Assembly: GCA_041662605.1 (NCBI GenBank)
Contig: JBAZSD010000018.1
Span: forward strand, 1-64,000
Length of the DNA stretch: 64,000 nt
Direction: 5' to 3'
Origin: Desulfomonilaceae bacterium
Lineage (GTDB): Bacteria > Desulfobacterota > Desulfomonilia > Desulfomonilales > Desulfomonilaceae
The notes beneath the pieces are model-generated. The model was not told where the DNA came from. It ran no database searches and saw only the letters and a list, made by a program, of their open reading frames with translations. This document shows, in pieces, positions 16,375 through 25,049 of the stretch. Position 1 is the first letter of the stretch. The number at the start of each line of letters is the position of its first letter. A program made the translations under genes and the position numbers.

Positions 16375-16812
16375 ACCAAGAAGACATTTTTCTGGATTGT
16401 TCTTATCCTGATCGTAATATCTTGCCTCTACAAGATTGCCTTCCGGGTCTCGAAAATAGACCGAGGTTCCTGTGCCGTGCGCTCCCCAACGCGGAACAGG
16501 CCCTTCTTCTATCGGAACCGAGTTGACCACAAGTCGTGCCAGTAGTTCTTCCCATACATCTTTGCTAAGCGCTATACAGAAGTGGTTCAGATTGTCGCGG
16601 CCTTCTCCCACCCGAGCTTTTCCCTGCCACATCTTTTTGGGAAACAGGTCGATGATTGTGTCCGCATTGAGTCGCAGCGATGGGAATGGCACATTCCCGG
16701 CACGGTATTCATCCAACCGTTCTGTTGGGAACATAAGGACCTGTGAATAGAAGGTTATCATCTTCTCGTCATCTTCGACATTCAAGACTATGTGGTCCAT
16801 TGCGCATTGCAT
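16369..16812 (-). CDS. VOC/glyoxalase-fold dioxygenase-like protein
   Basis: About 147 residues with the paired beta-alpha-beta-beta-beta pattern of the vicinal-oxygen-chelate superfamily: MDHIVLNVEDDEKMITFYSQ at the start, NHFCIALS in the middle and SVYFRDPEGNLVEARYY near the end, which supply the His/Glu metal ligands. The start at 16812 is chosen because AGGAGGAG lies six bases before it. Substrate unknown; the family includes glyoxalases, fosfomycin-resistance proteins and ring-cleavage enzymes. Confidence 0.8.
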   Translation of the reverse strand: MQCAMDHIVLNVEDDEKMITFYSQVLMFPTERLDEYRAGNVPFPSLRLNADTIIDLFPKKMWQGKARVGEGRDNLNHFCIALSKDVWEELLARLVVNSVPIEEGPVPRWGAHGTGTSVYFRDPEGNLVEARYYDQDKNNPEKCLLGS

Positions 16813-16904
16813 ATCGCTCCTCCTGGAACCGTGGTTAATACTAGCCACCCATCGGCCAACCGACGATTTCTTGTCTCAACTATGTCCAACTATTGGCTGG
16901 GACA

Positions 16905-17360
16905 TTATGGGGATGAATATTCTTGAAATAGTTCAGCGTGTTGGCTAGCTAGCCAGTTGATTACTTCCTTTTTTAATTTTTCAGCCAAGTCTATCATCTC
17001 ATCAGCCTCTAAATTGGACACTAAACCAACTCTCTCATATCCACCGATATTACGTTTTCTTCTAAACATGTCGAACTGGCGTGCCAGGTTCTGGTCTGCC
17101 CCAATAGTACCAGAAAGGCTTTGGATTACCCGATAGTGGTGGGATTCTCTCGAAGCCCGGTAACCACTGGCGGCCAATGCTGCTGTCGCCGCCTGAAGAG
17201 CCGCGTTATATGCTATGTTGAGTCTCCAGTCAGCGCTGAGATCCTGGATTCGACAATCAGAAAGATCACGCTCAACTAACGCCAACAACTCGGCAATCTC
17301 AGCCGGACTGCTTTGGTGCTTAATCAGCCAGCCGTTTTTCAACCAATCTTGCAAAATCAT
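16905..17360 (-). CDS. HEPN-domain protein, partner of the upstream nucleotidyltransferase
   Basis: The 151-residue all-helical protein carries HEPN features: WRLNIAYNAALQAATAALAA followed by HHYRVIQSL and FRRKRNIGGYER, a variant of the R-x4-6-H-type active-site helix seen in a HEPN subfamily. The start lies 41 bases inside the end of the nucleotidyltransferase gene, so translation is coupled. HEPN/nucleotidyltransferase pairs commonly act as toxin and antitoxin, with the HEPN protein as RNase. The missing classical His after the Arg leaves catalytic activity open. Confidence 0.7.
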   Translation of the reverse strand: MILQDWLKNGWLIKHQSSPAEIAELLALVERDLSDCRIQDLSADWRLNIAYNAALQAATAALAASGYRASRESHHYRVIQSLSGTIGADQNLARQFDMFRRKRNIGGYERVGLVSNLEADEMIDLAEKLKKEVINWLASQHAELFQEYSSP

Positions 17361-17940
17361 CTTTATCCCCCATCAAGAAGATTTTTGGCTCATTGATTAG
17401 TGAAGTAACGAAATGATGTCTCTCAGAAAGCTTGGCAAGAAATTCATTCAAAGGATACACGGACGGATTTATTTCCCTACCTACGGTTTCCTGGACTGAT
17501 CCTAAGGTGTCCGAGATTTCCGAGAAATTTGTGTCTCCTATTACGAACACATCCACGTCGCTGTCAGCCTTTTCCTGGCCTTTCGCGAAGGAACCAAAGA
17601 TGAAGGCTATCACAATATGATCTTTAAGAACTTTAAGAGACTCTTGCAGGATTCCCGCGACCCCCAGTGTTTTTGTCATTATTGACTTGATTTCAGGAAA
17701 AATTGGGCACTCTCTGTTTGCCCGATAATATACCTGGTTGCCTTGCCTATATGAAACGATAAGCCCTGCCTCCAGCAAATTCCCGAGTTCCCGTTGAATA
17801 CCTCCCCGTCCCATTCCTATTAGTCGCGTTATTTCACGAAAGTAAAAGGCTCGTTCGCTATTACAGAAAAGTAGAGCTAACAGGGAAGATCGAACTTTAC
17901 CGAACAGCGCTAAACTAAACTTTCCCAAAGGTGACCCCAT
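17320..17940 (-). CDS. Winged-helix nucleotidyltransferase (MNT-type antitoxin)
   Basis: A 206-residue fusion: a winged helix at about residues 10-75 (FREITRLIGMGRGGIQREL, then AGLIVSYRQGNQVYYRAN) and a minimal nucleotidyltransferase with GSFAKGQEKADSDVDVFV at about 116-133. It would bind DNA and AMPylate or otherwise control the HEPN protein encoded downstream in overlapping frame. The winged helix suggests the operon represses itself, as is common for toxin-antitoxin loci. It forms the right edge of the defense-rich island. Confidence 0.8.
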   Translation of the reverse strand: MGSPLGKFSLALFGKVRSSLLALLFCNSERAFYFREITRLIGMGRGGIQRELGNLLEAGLIVSYRQGNQVYYRANRECPIFPEIKSIMTKTLGVAGILQESLKVLKDHIVIAFIFGSFAKGQEKADSDVDVFVIGDTNFSEISDTLGSVQETVGREINPSVYPLNEFLAKLSERHHFVTSLINEPKIFLMGDKDDFARLVEKRLAD

Positions 17941-18043
17941 AATAGGGCCTATTGTACCCTAATCAGGGACATGGCTGCAACCGAAATCACACAAAGCCAC
18001 AAAAATGTATCCAGGTCATGGCTGATCACTCCCGCCACCAGGT

Positions 18044-19369
18044 TCATGCTTTAAACGACGCATAAGTGGATCCGCCGCAAGGGAACACCCAGACGGACGC
18101 TGAACTCGGGGCCTTGGACGCCGCCCAGTCCATCATGGATCCAATTTCTGTAAAACTCCTGGCGATCCCCATCTTTTTGCCGATATCCGACGGAAGCAGC
18201 GGGCTATCGCTAAAAATACTTATATGGTTTCTTCTCAACATCTGAAGCGCAAAGTGGCCTATGAAGGTTTCTTCAACAGGCTCGTTTTTCTTTGCCTTCT
18301 CAACCAATGGGAGCACTCTCTTTTTACCGATCAATTTCAGAATTGCTCGCATAACAGGGTAGGGCAGTGTTTTCTTTGCAAGAGGCATTTCGCCAAGACC
18401 GTTCACGGACCTTGCCAATCCCATCATGATCCCACCCGGCTTTGAGGCGTAAAGCGTGTTCCCTATGCATTTTACTGATTGGCGCAAATCAGCGTCCATC
18501 GGGAATGAGTTAGTGATCACAACGTCAGCCTGCTCAGGAACCTCGAGGCGAACCGTATCCTCTACAAATCGCTCCCCCATTCGATGCGCTTCAACAGGAT
18601 CTCCGCAGAAAAAGTTCGCCGGCTTGGCGCTCTCATTCATGGCCGCGTTGACTATGAAGATATCTCGCTGCAATAGAAGCGCCCCTTCTTCGAGGTCATG
18701 ACGCATGGGTGAATATTGTCCATGTGTCCCGACGTAATTGAAATGATCAGGATCGACACCCTGCATGTGGTTCTTTCCGATTGTTTCAGCGCCGGCGCAG
18801 CCGGGGATGATCATTTTCAATCCGCCCCCAAAGCCCAGCAATAAATGGGGCTCCACCGCCCCGACAAGGACAATTAAATCAGCGTCGAGTAATTTTTTGT
18901 TCAGGAATACCTTTGTTCCTCTGGAAGTGGTCCCGAGATAAGAAAGCCCATCGGAATCATAACCGTTATGACAACTCCATGCATAGTCGGCCATGATTTG
19001 GGAGCCAAGCTTCTTCATCACTTCGTCGGTTCTGCTCTCTCGATGCACTCCGGTAGCGATTAGAATCTCAATGTTCTCTTTTGAAGCGCCGGCCGTCTTG
19101 AGTTCATCCATGACTGCGGGCAGGAATTCCGCTACAGGAGTGGGCCTGGAGTGATCGTCCACTACGACCAAAACCTTCTTGCCGGAAAGATTCCTTGACT
19201 CAAGCCTTTCAGCGGCTACAGGCGCGGCCAAAGCCTGAGCGCACGCTTCCATTGGAGCGACCCCGACCGGCAAGGATTTCGGTGTCAATTCGCCAAGAAT
19301 TCTCCAGCCCTTTGGAAGGCCAATTGTGACCTTGCCGTTCCCCCACGGAACCTCTATGGATTTTGTCAT
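18044..19369 (-). CDS. larA: LarA-family nickel-pincer lactate racemase-like enzyme
   Basis: The 441-residue protein matches LarA (DUF2088). Residues that hold the nickel-pincer cofactor and act as acid/base in LarA are in place: GVHR (His109), EPHLLLGFGGGLKMIIPG (His175 and Lys185) and KNHMQG (His201), with DDHSRPTP near residue 71. Positions match the Lactobacillus enzyme almost one for one. LarA interconverts L- and D-lactate, and relatives racemise other 2-hydroxyacids. The nearby L-lactate (Lut) and probable D-lactate (GlcD/F-like) oxidation genes support lactate. Cofactor genes larB, larC and larE are not in the window. Confidence 0.8.
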   Translation of the reverse strand: MTKSIEVPWGNGKVTIGLPKGWRILGELTPKSLPVGVAPMEACAQALAAPVAAERLESRNLSGKKVLVVVDDHSRPTPVAEFLPAVMDELKTAGASKENIEILIATGVHRESRTDEVMKKLGSQIMADYAWSCHNGYDSDGLSYLGTTSRGTKVFLNKKLLDADLIVLVGAVEPHLLLGFGGGLKMIIPGCAGAETIGKNHMQGVDPDHFNYVGTHGQYSPMRHDLEEGALLLQRDIFIVNAAMNESAKPANFFCGDPVEAHRMGERFVEDTVRLEVPEQADVVITNSFPMDADLRQSVKCIGNTLYASKPGGIMMGLARSVNGLGEMPLAKKTLPYPVMRAILKLIGKKRVLPLVEKAKKNEPVEETFIGHFALQMLRRNHISIFSDSPLLPSDIGKKMGIARSFTEIGSMMDWAASKAPSSASVWVFPCGGSTYASFKA

Positions 19370-19576
19370 GTTGTGGCCTCACGATCGGATATATCTTCCA
19401 GCGCTGAGCGCAAACGCTGTTGCTGACAAAGACTGTTTAAAGAGACGTTGTCTCAGGATAGCTCACGGCTGGATCACCGGTCAACATCAATCGAAGCGTT
19501 GTAAAAAATCAGGGCAGTCATCACAAACTTTCTTGTGGTTCGCTGCTCGGTGAGAGAGAACTACAAATCCTGTAAT

Positions 19577-20743
19577 TCATCCGCAGTAGAAACTATGAAC
19601 CGCTTGTGAGACCTGCTCGACATCAGTAGGGTTCATCCCGTAGTACAGAGGCAATCGCAACAGCCTGGAACTGATGTCGTCGGTTACGACCAGATCACTG
19701 GCCGTTCGTCCGTATCTGCGCCCCGCAGGCGATGAGTGTAATGGGATATAATGAAAAACAGCCGTAATACCCCGATTGGCCAGGAAGTTTATCAAAAGGC
19801 TGCGCTCCCGGTCTCCTGAAGTCAAGACATAGAATACGTGGCCATTTGCATTCGAGTCACCTGTTTGAACCGGAGGCAATGTAATATATCCACCCTTTTC
19901 GAGAGAACTGAGGTTATCGTGATAGAGCCTCACCAGTATGCGCCTTTTATTCACAATCTTGTGAGCGCACTCCAATTGCGCAAACAGGAATGCGGCTGAA
20001 AGTTCGCTGGGTAGGAAAGATGATCCCAGTTGAACCCACGTGTATTTGTCCGTAGATCCTTGAAAAAAAGCTCTTCTATTTGTGCCCTTTTCCCAAATGA
20101 TTTCCGCTGTCTCAGCAAGTGTGGGGTTGAGTTCATTATTTATGAGAATTGCGCCGCCTTCACCACTGGTCACATTTTTGGTTTCATGGAAACTCAGGCA
20201 GCCTATATGGCCAAGTGTACCCAGATAACGGCCTTTATATGTGGACAGCATAGCCTGAGCTGCGTCTTCAATAACGAACAATCCATGATTGGACGCGATC
20301 TCAAGGATTTTATCCATTGCGCATGCGACACCACCGTAATGGACGGGAACAATGGCCCTCGTTCTGGGTGATATGGCTGGGAGTATCAGGTTTTCGTCAA
20401 TGTTCAGCGTGTCGGAGCGGATGTCTATAAAGACTGGCAGGGCTCCGCGAAGAGCGAAAGCGTTAGCAGTGGAGACAAACGTGAAAGAAGGCATGATAAC
20501 TTCATCCCCAGGCTGGATGTTACAAAGGATCGCCGCCATTTCGAGAGCCGCTGTGCAGGAATGAGTCAAAAAGGCGGCTCCCGCTCCCAACATTCTGTTT
20601 AGCCAATCCTGGCACTTTTTTGTGAAATCCCCGCCGCCCGATGTGTGGCAGTTCCTCACAACAGCCTGCCGAATGTAGCTAAGTTCCTTTCCCGCTATAA
20701 ATGGTTTATTGAAGGGAATTGTGGATCCCAGGTTCTTGATCAT
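19577..20743 (-). CDS. wecE: WecE-type PLP sugar aminotransferase
   Basis: 388 residues of the DegT/DnrJ/EryC1/StrS aminotransferase family, closest by eye to dTDP-4-amino-4,6-dideoxygalactose transaminase: N-terminal IPFNKPFIAGKELSYI, PSFTFVSTANAFALRG, VIEDAAQA and the PLP-lysine motif FHETKN (Lys189). It makes an amino sugar for surface polysaccharide. It overlaps the preceding GNAT gene by four bases, so the two likely act in sequence (amination, then N-acetylation), as WecE and WecD do in enterobacteria. The block lies oddly between LarA and the Lut genes. Confidence 0.8.
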   Translation of the reverse strand: MIKNLGSTIPFNKPFIAGKELSYIRQAVVRNCHTSGGGDFTKKCQDWLNRMLGAGAAFLTHSCTAALEMAAILCNIQPGDEVIMPSFTFVSTANAFALRGALPVFIDIRSDTLNIDENLILPAISPRTRAIVPVHYGGVACAMDKILEIASNHGLFVIEDAAQAMLSTYKGRYLGTLGHIGCLSFHETKNVTSGEGGAILINNELNPTLAETAEIIWEKGTNRRAFFQGSTDKYTWVQLGSSFLPSELSAAFLFAQLECAHKIVNKRRILVRLYHDNLSSLEKGGYITLPPVQTGDSNANGHVFYVLTSGDRERSLLINFLANRGITAVFHYIPLHSSPAGRRYGRTASDLVVTDDISSRLLRLPLYYGMNPTDVEQVSQAVHSFYCG

Positions 20744-21522
20744 GTGTCTTTTGGTACACGTAAGTTGATATGCGCCGTGTAAAATGAACCTCCCATACGG
20801 AATCCTTCACTGGACAAAACTCTGTGAACCGGGCGGTTTTCCAATAATACAAAAGTGACTATTCGATGGGCTCCATCAGACATGAAAACGCTCTTAATGG
20901 ATTTGATGATTCTCCGGAATGTTCCGATGTTCCGGAATTTACGGGCAACTCCCGAAAGTAAGCCTCTATATACGGTCCCAGTTGTTTGAGCGGCGAAGAA
21001 CCCACACAGTGTTTCGTCCTTGAAAAACAGGAAGCACGTATTATCCGGGGACACCACACATGATCGAGCCCATTCCTGGTAAGCCGGCGCCAAATCGAAT
21101 TGCTCTAGGCTGGGATTGTGACAGTAGTGGTTTCTGTAACCATGAAAAGAATCACGAACGAGATGATCCAGGTCAGTCAAGTGTTTTCTGTTTGCCCTGA
21201 CCAATTTTAATCCTGTGCTGGATTGATCCGTCCGCCTTTGAATCTGCTTGAGATCAATTGAGTACATGACCAGGCAATCCCCCAATAAAACATTGGTGAA
21301 TACCCTAAAAAGATGATTTATTATGTCGAGTCTATGGGTAGGTATGCGGACAATCGCGAGATCAGGATCCCTGGACAAGATCTTTCGTTTGAGTTCAACT
21401 GAGGAACAATCATCAACTTCGAACCTTACGACCCTTCTATTAAAACGGCGTGATTCGGTCGGTGAAAAAAAGGCGGTTATACCGTCTTCATTTTCAATTG
21501 GCCTAGCATAATGTTTCCCCAC
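20740..21522 (-). CDS. GNAT acetyltransferase (WecD-like role)
   Basis: A 260-residue protein with a C-terminal GNAT domain: FFKDETLCGFFAAQTTG, GLLSGVARKFRNIGTFRRII (acetyl-CoA loop) and RIVTFVLLENRPVHRVLSSEGF. The first 100 residues are a less typical extension. Four-base overlap with the WecE-type gene suggests it N-acetylates the amino sugar made by that enzyme. WecD equivalence is an inference from order, not from strong sequence match. Confidence 0.65.
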   Translation of the reverse strand: MGKHYARPIENEDGITAFFSPTESRRFNRRVVRFEVDDCSSVELKRKILSRDPDLAIVRIPTHRLDIINHLFRVFTNVLLGDCLVMYSIDLKQIQRRTDQSSTGLKLVRANRKHLTDLDHLVRDSFHGYRNHYCHNPSLEQFDLAPAYQEWARSCVVSPDNTCFLFFKDETLCGFFAAQTTGTVYRGLLSGVARKFRNIGTFRRIIKSIKSVFMSDGAHRIVTFVLLENRPVHRVLSSEGFRMGGSFYTAHINLRVPKDT

Positions 21523-21563
21523 AATTCCCCCCTTAATATTTGATGTGTTGTTGTGTATGCCCT

Positions 21564-22310
21564 CTATTTCAGGACAGGAGTAATATCCCTGACAATATAG
21601 GATGGTTTTTTGCCAGGATTCTGAAATGCCAGTAAAGACCTACAGTTAAATGTGACGAACATAACAAGCGAAAGCTTGAATAATTTCAGCAATGTGTAAT
21701 TAGATTTTTCGCTATGCCGGACATCATGCCTTGTTTCTACATAACCGATTCGGTCGGTATTCCAGCCAAGCATAGGGTCGATCGAGACGTAAGGACCCTG
21801 AAAGTCTTTAAAGCTGGATCTTAAACTTGTCCGAAACGCCCTGAATGCGGACAGAATTTTGCCTCTCCTAATTCTAAATAAAGTCTGTCCAAGCCACCTG
21901 ATCATCGTTGATACAAAATTACGGATTAGCCCATGGTTTAGGGTCCTGGGCACGCCATAAATGATATCGAATCCTTGACCAAGTTTTTTGATGAGTTTGG
22001 GGATTTCTTCAGGCGGGTGTTGCAAATCGTCATCCAGTGTGACGCACGTGTCAAATCCGGCCGAACGGACGCCACAGAGCAGGGCGTTATGCTGGCCGAA
22101 ATTCTTTGAGAGGTTGAAGCCCTTAATATGATAATGTTTTGAGGCAAGATCAACAATGACTTCCCAGGTGTTATCTGAACTGCCATCATTGACCAAGATC
22201 AACTCAAATTCCCCACCAATGTCGTTCATAGTCGCAAAAATTCGTTGTGTTAGAATAGGTAGAGTCCGAGAGCTGTTAAAAGTCGGGACTACTACGGAAA
22301 TCCCCCTCAT
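21564..22310 (-). CDS. Family 2 glycosyltransferase, short C-terminus
   Basis: 248 residues of the DPM1/ArnC type of GT2: ISVVVPTFNSSRTL, LVNDGSSDNTWEVI, LSKNFGQHNALLCG and the catalytic-site LDDDLQHPPEEIP. Polyprenyl-phosphate sugar transferases of this class usually run past 300 residues with two transmembrane helices. Here the frame ends after about 30 residues beyond LFKLSLVMFVTFN, so the membrane part is missing or was lost by a frameshift. It heads the amino-sugar block and probably loads a sugar on a lipid carrier if active. Confidence 0.7.
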   Translation of the reverse strand: MRGISVVVPTFNSSRTLPILTQRIFATMNDIGGEFELILVNDGSSDNTWEVIVDLASKHYHIKGFNLSKNFGQHNALLCGVRSAGFDTCVTLDDDLQHPPEEIPKLIKKLGQGFDIIYGVPRTLNHGLIRNFVSTMIRWLGQTLFRIRRGKILSAFRAFRTSLRSSFKDFQGPYVSIDPMLGWNTDRIGYVETRHDVRHSEKSNYTLLKLFKLSLVMFVTFNCRSLLAFQNPGKKPSYIVRDITPVLK

Positions 22311-22393
22311 GGCTGTTTCCCCCCTTGCTGGAATAGCAGGCGCCCAGTTATGTAATCAAATAATCTGAATTAATCAAACAAAAAATTCGCTTG

Positions 22394-22891
22394 CTAAACT
22401 ATGACTATGGAAACTCTTTCAGGGCCGTGTACACCAATTGTTAATGTCAACTCTATGTCCGCTGTTCTGCTTGGGCCGGTTATCAACGTGATATTCGTAG
22501 GAGGGTCTTCAGGTATGGTTGAAAAAAAATCATCAACTGTATTGAAAATATTGTCGGCTGATATCAAAGCCACATGATGGGCCGGTAAAAGACTTGCCTG
22601 GACGGCCCGCTCATTAGCGCTGGTGACCACAATCGAGCCGGTTTCGGCTATCCCTGCTACGACTTCTTCAACTGTCGCTGTAGCGTCCCCAAATGATTCG
22701 ACTAGACGTGCAGGATCAATCTCAACTGATTTCTCAAGTTCGGTCTTATTGGGGCAAAATATCGCAGTATCATTTTCAAGTATTTTACCAAGGACCTGAT
22801 TCATTTCACTCAAGTTGGCTATCCGAACTGGCTCGGCGGCGACTTTGGCTGCATTATCCATAAAAAGATGGATTATCTCTTCGTTTTTCAC
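22394..22891 (-). CDS. lutC: LutC-like LUD-domain protein
   Basis: 165 residues of the LUD (lactate utilisation) fold: ATATVEEVVAGIAETGSIVV, HHVALISADNIF and the ITGPSRTADIELTLTIGVHG signature. LutC is the third subunit of the LutABC L-lactate oxidase. It overlaps LutB by four bases. It is at the short end for the family, with a reduced N-terminus. Confidence 0.85.
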   Translation of the reverse strand: MKNEEIIHLFMDNAAKVAAEPVRIANLSEMNQVLGKILENDTAIFCPNKTELEKSVEIDPARLVESFGDATATVEEVVAGIAETGSIVVTSANERAVQASLLPAHHVALISADNIFNTVDDFFSTIPEDPPTNITLITGPSRTADIELTLTIGVHGPERVSIVIV

Positions 22892-24252
22892 GACATCCTC
22901 CGTCGAAATGTTCTATTTACCGGCTTGGGTAGACGATTTACCGTGATAGGCGATAAAAATCCCGCTAACGGCCACAAAGCTCGTGCCGAGACCTGACCGG
23001 TCCTGAAGATATTAACATTATGCGCCGCAATGCCAAATCCAGTCATGCCAAGAGCTTCCGCTGTTTTGACGTAACCTTTGTCAACTCTCATTTCGCGTAA
23101 TTCGTAAAGAAGTTTTAACAATGGGACTTTAACCGGACAAACTTCCGCACAAGCGCCACAAAGAGTGGTAGCGTCAAGCAGTCGATGGGTTTCTTCCATG
23201 CCATTCAGGAGTGCGCTCAGAATAACGCCCATAGGGCCAGGGTAAGTGGAACCATAAGCATGGCCTCCAACTATTCCATATACAGGGCACACATTCATGC
23301 AAGCCCCGCATTTGATACACTTCAGGATCTCCCGGTAGGGACCGTTGGCTATTTCCGATCTTCCATTGTCGAGCAACACTATGTGAAGCCGTTTAGCTCC
23401 AGTGGTTGCGCCTGGCTCTCTCGGGCCCGTGATAATAGATAGATAGCTCGTTAGAGTTTGACCGGTCGCCGACCGTGGCAAAAGCCTCATCAAGAGTGGT
23501 AGGTCCTTGATTGAGGGCAATGCTTTTTCGATAGAGGTGACGACTATATGCAGCGGCGGCAAGGTGGTGACCATTCTACCATTGCCCTCATTGGTGAAAA
23601 GGACAACGCTCCCGGTATCGGCTATAAAACAATTCGCCCCGGAAATGGCAGCGTCCGCGGACAGGAACTCTTGCCTCAAGATTTCTCGGGCCGTGTTGGT
23701 CAAAACAGTGGGGTCATTGCTAAGATCACAACCCAGTTTTTCCCGGAAAAGTTGTCCAATCTGTTCACGACTCTTATGAATAGCGGGAACTATTATATGA
23801 GATGGAGTTTCTCCGGCAATCTGAATAATGTATTCTCCGAGGTCCGTCTCGATTACTCTAAGTCCCAGGTCTTCGAGATGCTTGTTAAGATGAATTTCTT
23901 CCGTGACCATGGACTTGGACTTGACTATACTTTTTGCATGGTTGTCCTTAAGTATGTCGCCGACTAGGTTCCTGGCGTCTTCAGCATTTTTGACCCTATG
24001 GACTATCGCTCCACGCCTTGTAGCGTTTACAGCGAACTCATCTACGTAACCCTTCAGATCATCGACTACCATTCTTCGCAATTCGGAAGCCGCCTGTCGC
24101 CATTCTTGAAACGGTATTCCAGCTATCGCATCACTCCGTTTTTGTCTAAATGTCCCCGTGGCATGGCGCATGGATCGTCTTAATGAATGGTCGTCAATCG
24201 CCCGACGGGCGTTGTCGTGAAAGTCTATAATGTGGGATGGAAGCTTTTTCAT
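22888..24252 (-). CDS. lutB: LutB-like LUD + dicluster iron-sulfur protein
   Basis: 454 residues: an N-terminal LUD domain (IVKSKSMVTEEIHLNKHL, TGSVVLFTNEGNGRM) followed by two [4Fe-4S] motifs, CIKCGACMNVCPVYG and LCGACAEVCPVKVPL. LutB passes electrons from lactate oxidation. Four-base overlaps with LutA and LutC show a tightly coupled lutABC operon. The C-terminus is basic and Pro-rich. Confidence 0.9.
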   Translation of the reverse strand: MKKLPSHIIDFHDNARRAIDDHSLRRSMRHATGTFRQKRSDAIAGIPFQEWRQAASELRRMVVDDLKGYVDEFAVNATRRGAIVHRVKNAEDARNLVGDILKDNHAKSIVKSKSMVTEEIHLNKHLEDLGLRVIETDLGEYIIQIAGETPSHIIVPAIHKSREQIGQLFREKLGCDLSNDPTVLTNTAREILRQEFLSADAAISGANCFIADTGSVVLFTNEGNGRMVTTLPPLHIVVTSIEKALPSIKDLPLLMRLLPRSATGQTLTSYLSIITGPREPGATTGAKRLHIVLLDNGRSEIANGPYREILKCIKCGACMNVCPVYGIVGGHAYGSTYPGPMGVILSALLNGMEETHRLLDATTLCGACAEVCPVKVPLLKLLYELREMRVDKGYVKTAEALGMTGFGIAAHNVNIFRTGQVSARALWPLAGFLSPITVNRLPKPVNRTFRRRMS

Positions 24253-24974
24253 AGAGCTTCCGCCAAAACAACAGCGAGGTGTTTGACTTCAAAACCCGCA
24301 TTTCGTCGCTTCGCCGCGTCCATGATGTTCATAAGGCAGCCATGGTCGCATCCGGTTACAATGTCCGCGTTGGCGCTTAATATGGAATCAACTTTGTCGT
24401 GTGCCATGGCCATTGAGATTTCCGGTAACTTTCCCATAAATACACCGCCAAACCCGCAGCAGCGATCAGCGTTGTTCATGGGAATAAATTCGGCCCCACC
24501 AATTGAGTTCAAAAGTTCTATCGGTTCAGTTCTGACACCGAGTTCCCGGGTTAATTGACACGAAGCGTGATATGTTATTTTGCCATGGCCGTTTGGAAAT
24601 CCTGTTTCATGAGCTTTTAGAATATGAGTCAGAAATTGTGAGAATTCGAAAGTCCTCCGAGCCACGGCCTCAGCTTTTCTAAACATTTTAGGGTCATCCT
24701 TGAAAAGGTCCGTGTAATGGTTTTTGACCATAGAGGCGCATGATCCCGACGGTATGACAATCGGGTCGGTCCCTTCAAAAACTGAAATAAAATGTTCGGC
24801 CGCTCTTCTGGACGCTCTACGGTACCCGGCGCTGTTAGGGGGTTTCCCGCAACAGGTTTGTTCTTTAGGGTATACGATCTCGACACCGAAATGTCGGAGA
24901 AGTTTAACTACAGCTTCTCCAGTTTCAGGAAAAAAAGTGTCGACAAGACAAGTCGCAAAGAGTTGAACTCTCAT
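24249..24974 (-). CDS. lutA: LutA-like cysteine-rich (CCG) protein
   Basis: 241 residues with two CCG domains (EQTCCGKPPNSAG and ADRCCGFGGVF), as in LutA/GlcF/HdrB proteins, which bind Fe-S or act in thiol electron transfer. First gene of lutABC; GAGGTAATGA precedes the ATG. It lies 75 bases after the permease gene, so transport and oxidation of lactate are probably one transcription unit. Confidence 0.88.
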   Translation of the reverse strand: MRVQLFATCLVDTFFPETGEAVVKLLRHFGVEIVYPKEQTCCGKPPNSAGYRRASRRAAEHFISVFEGTDPIVIPSGSCASMVKNHYTDLFKDDPKMFRKAEAVARRTFEFSQFLTHILKAHETGFPNGHGKITYHASCQLTRELGVRTEPIELLNSIGGAEFIPMNNADRCCGFGGVFMGKLPEISMAMAHDKVDSILSANADIVTGCDHGCLMNIMDAAKRRNAGFEVKHLAVVLAEAL

Positions 24975-25049
24975 TTCATTACCTCAGTTCGTGGAACCAA
25001 CCCGACAATCAAAACTCTCAATTAACGCTAAACTATATTACAAATGCGC

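Noticed and set aside
1..18000. CRISPR array or intact transposase
   Set aside because: No regularly spaced repeats and no DDE, Y1 or serine/tyrosine recombinase gene were found in the island, despite several repeats of the ATPase gene start.
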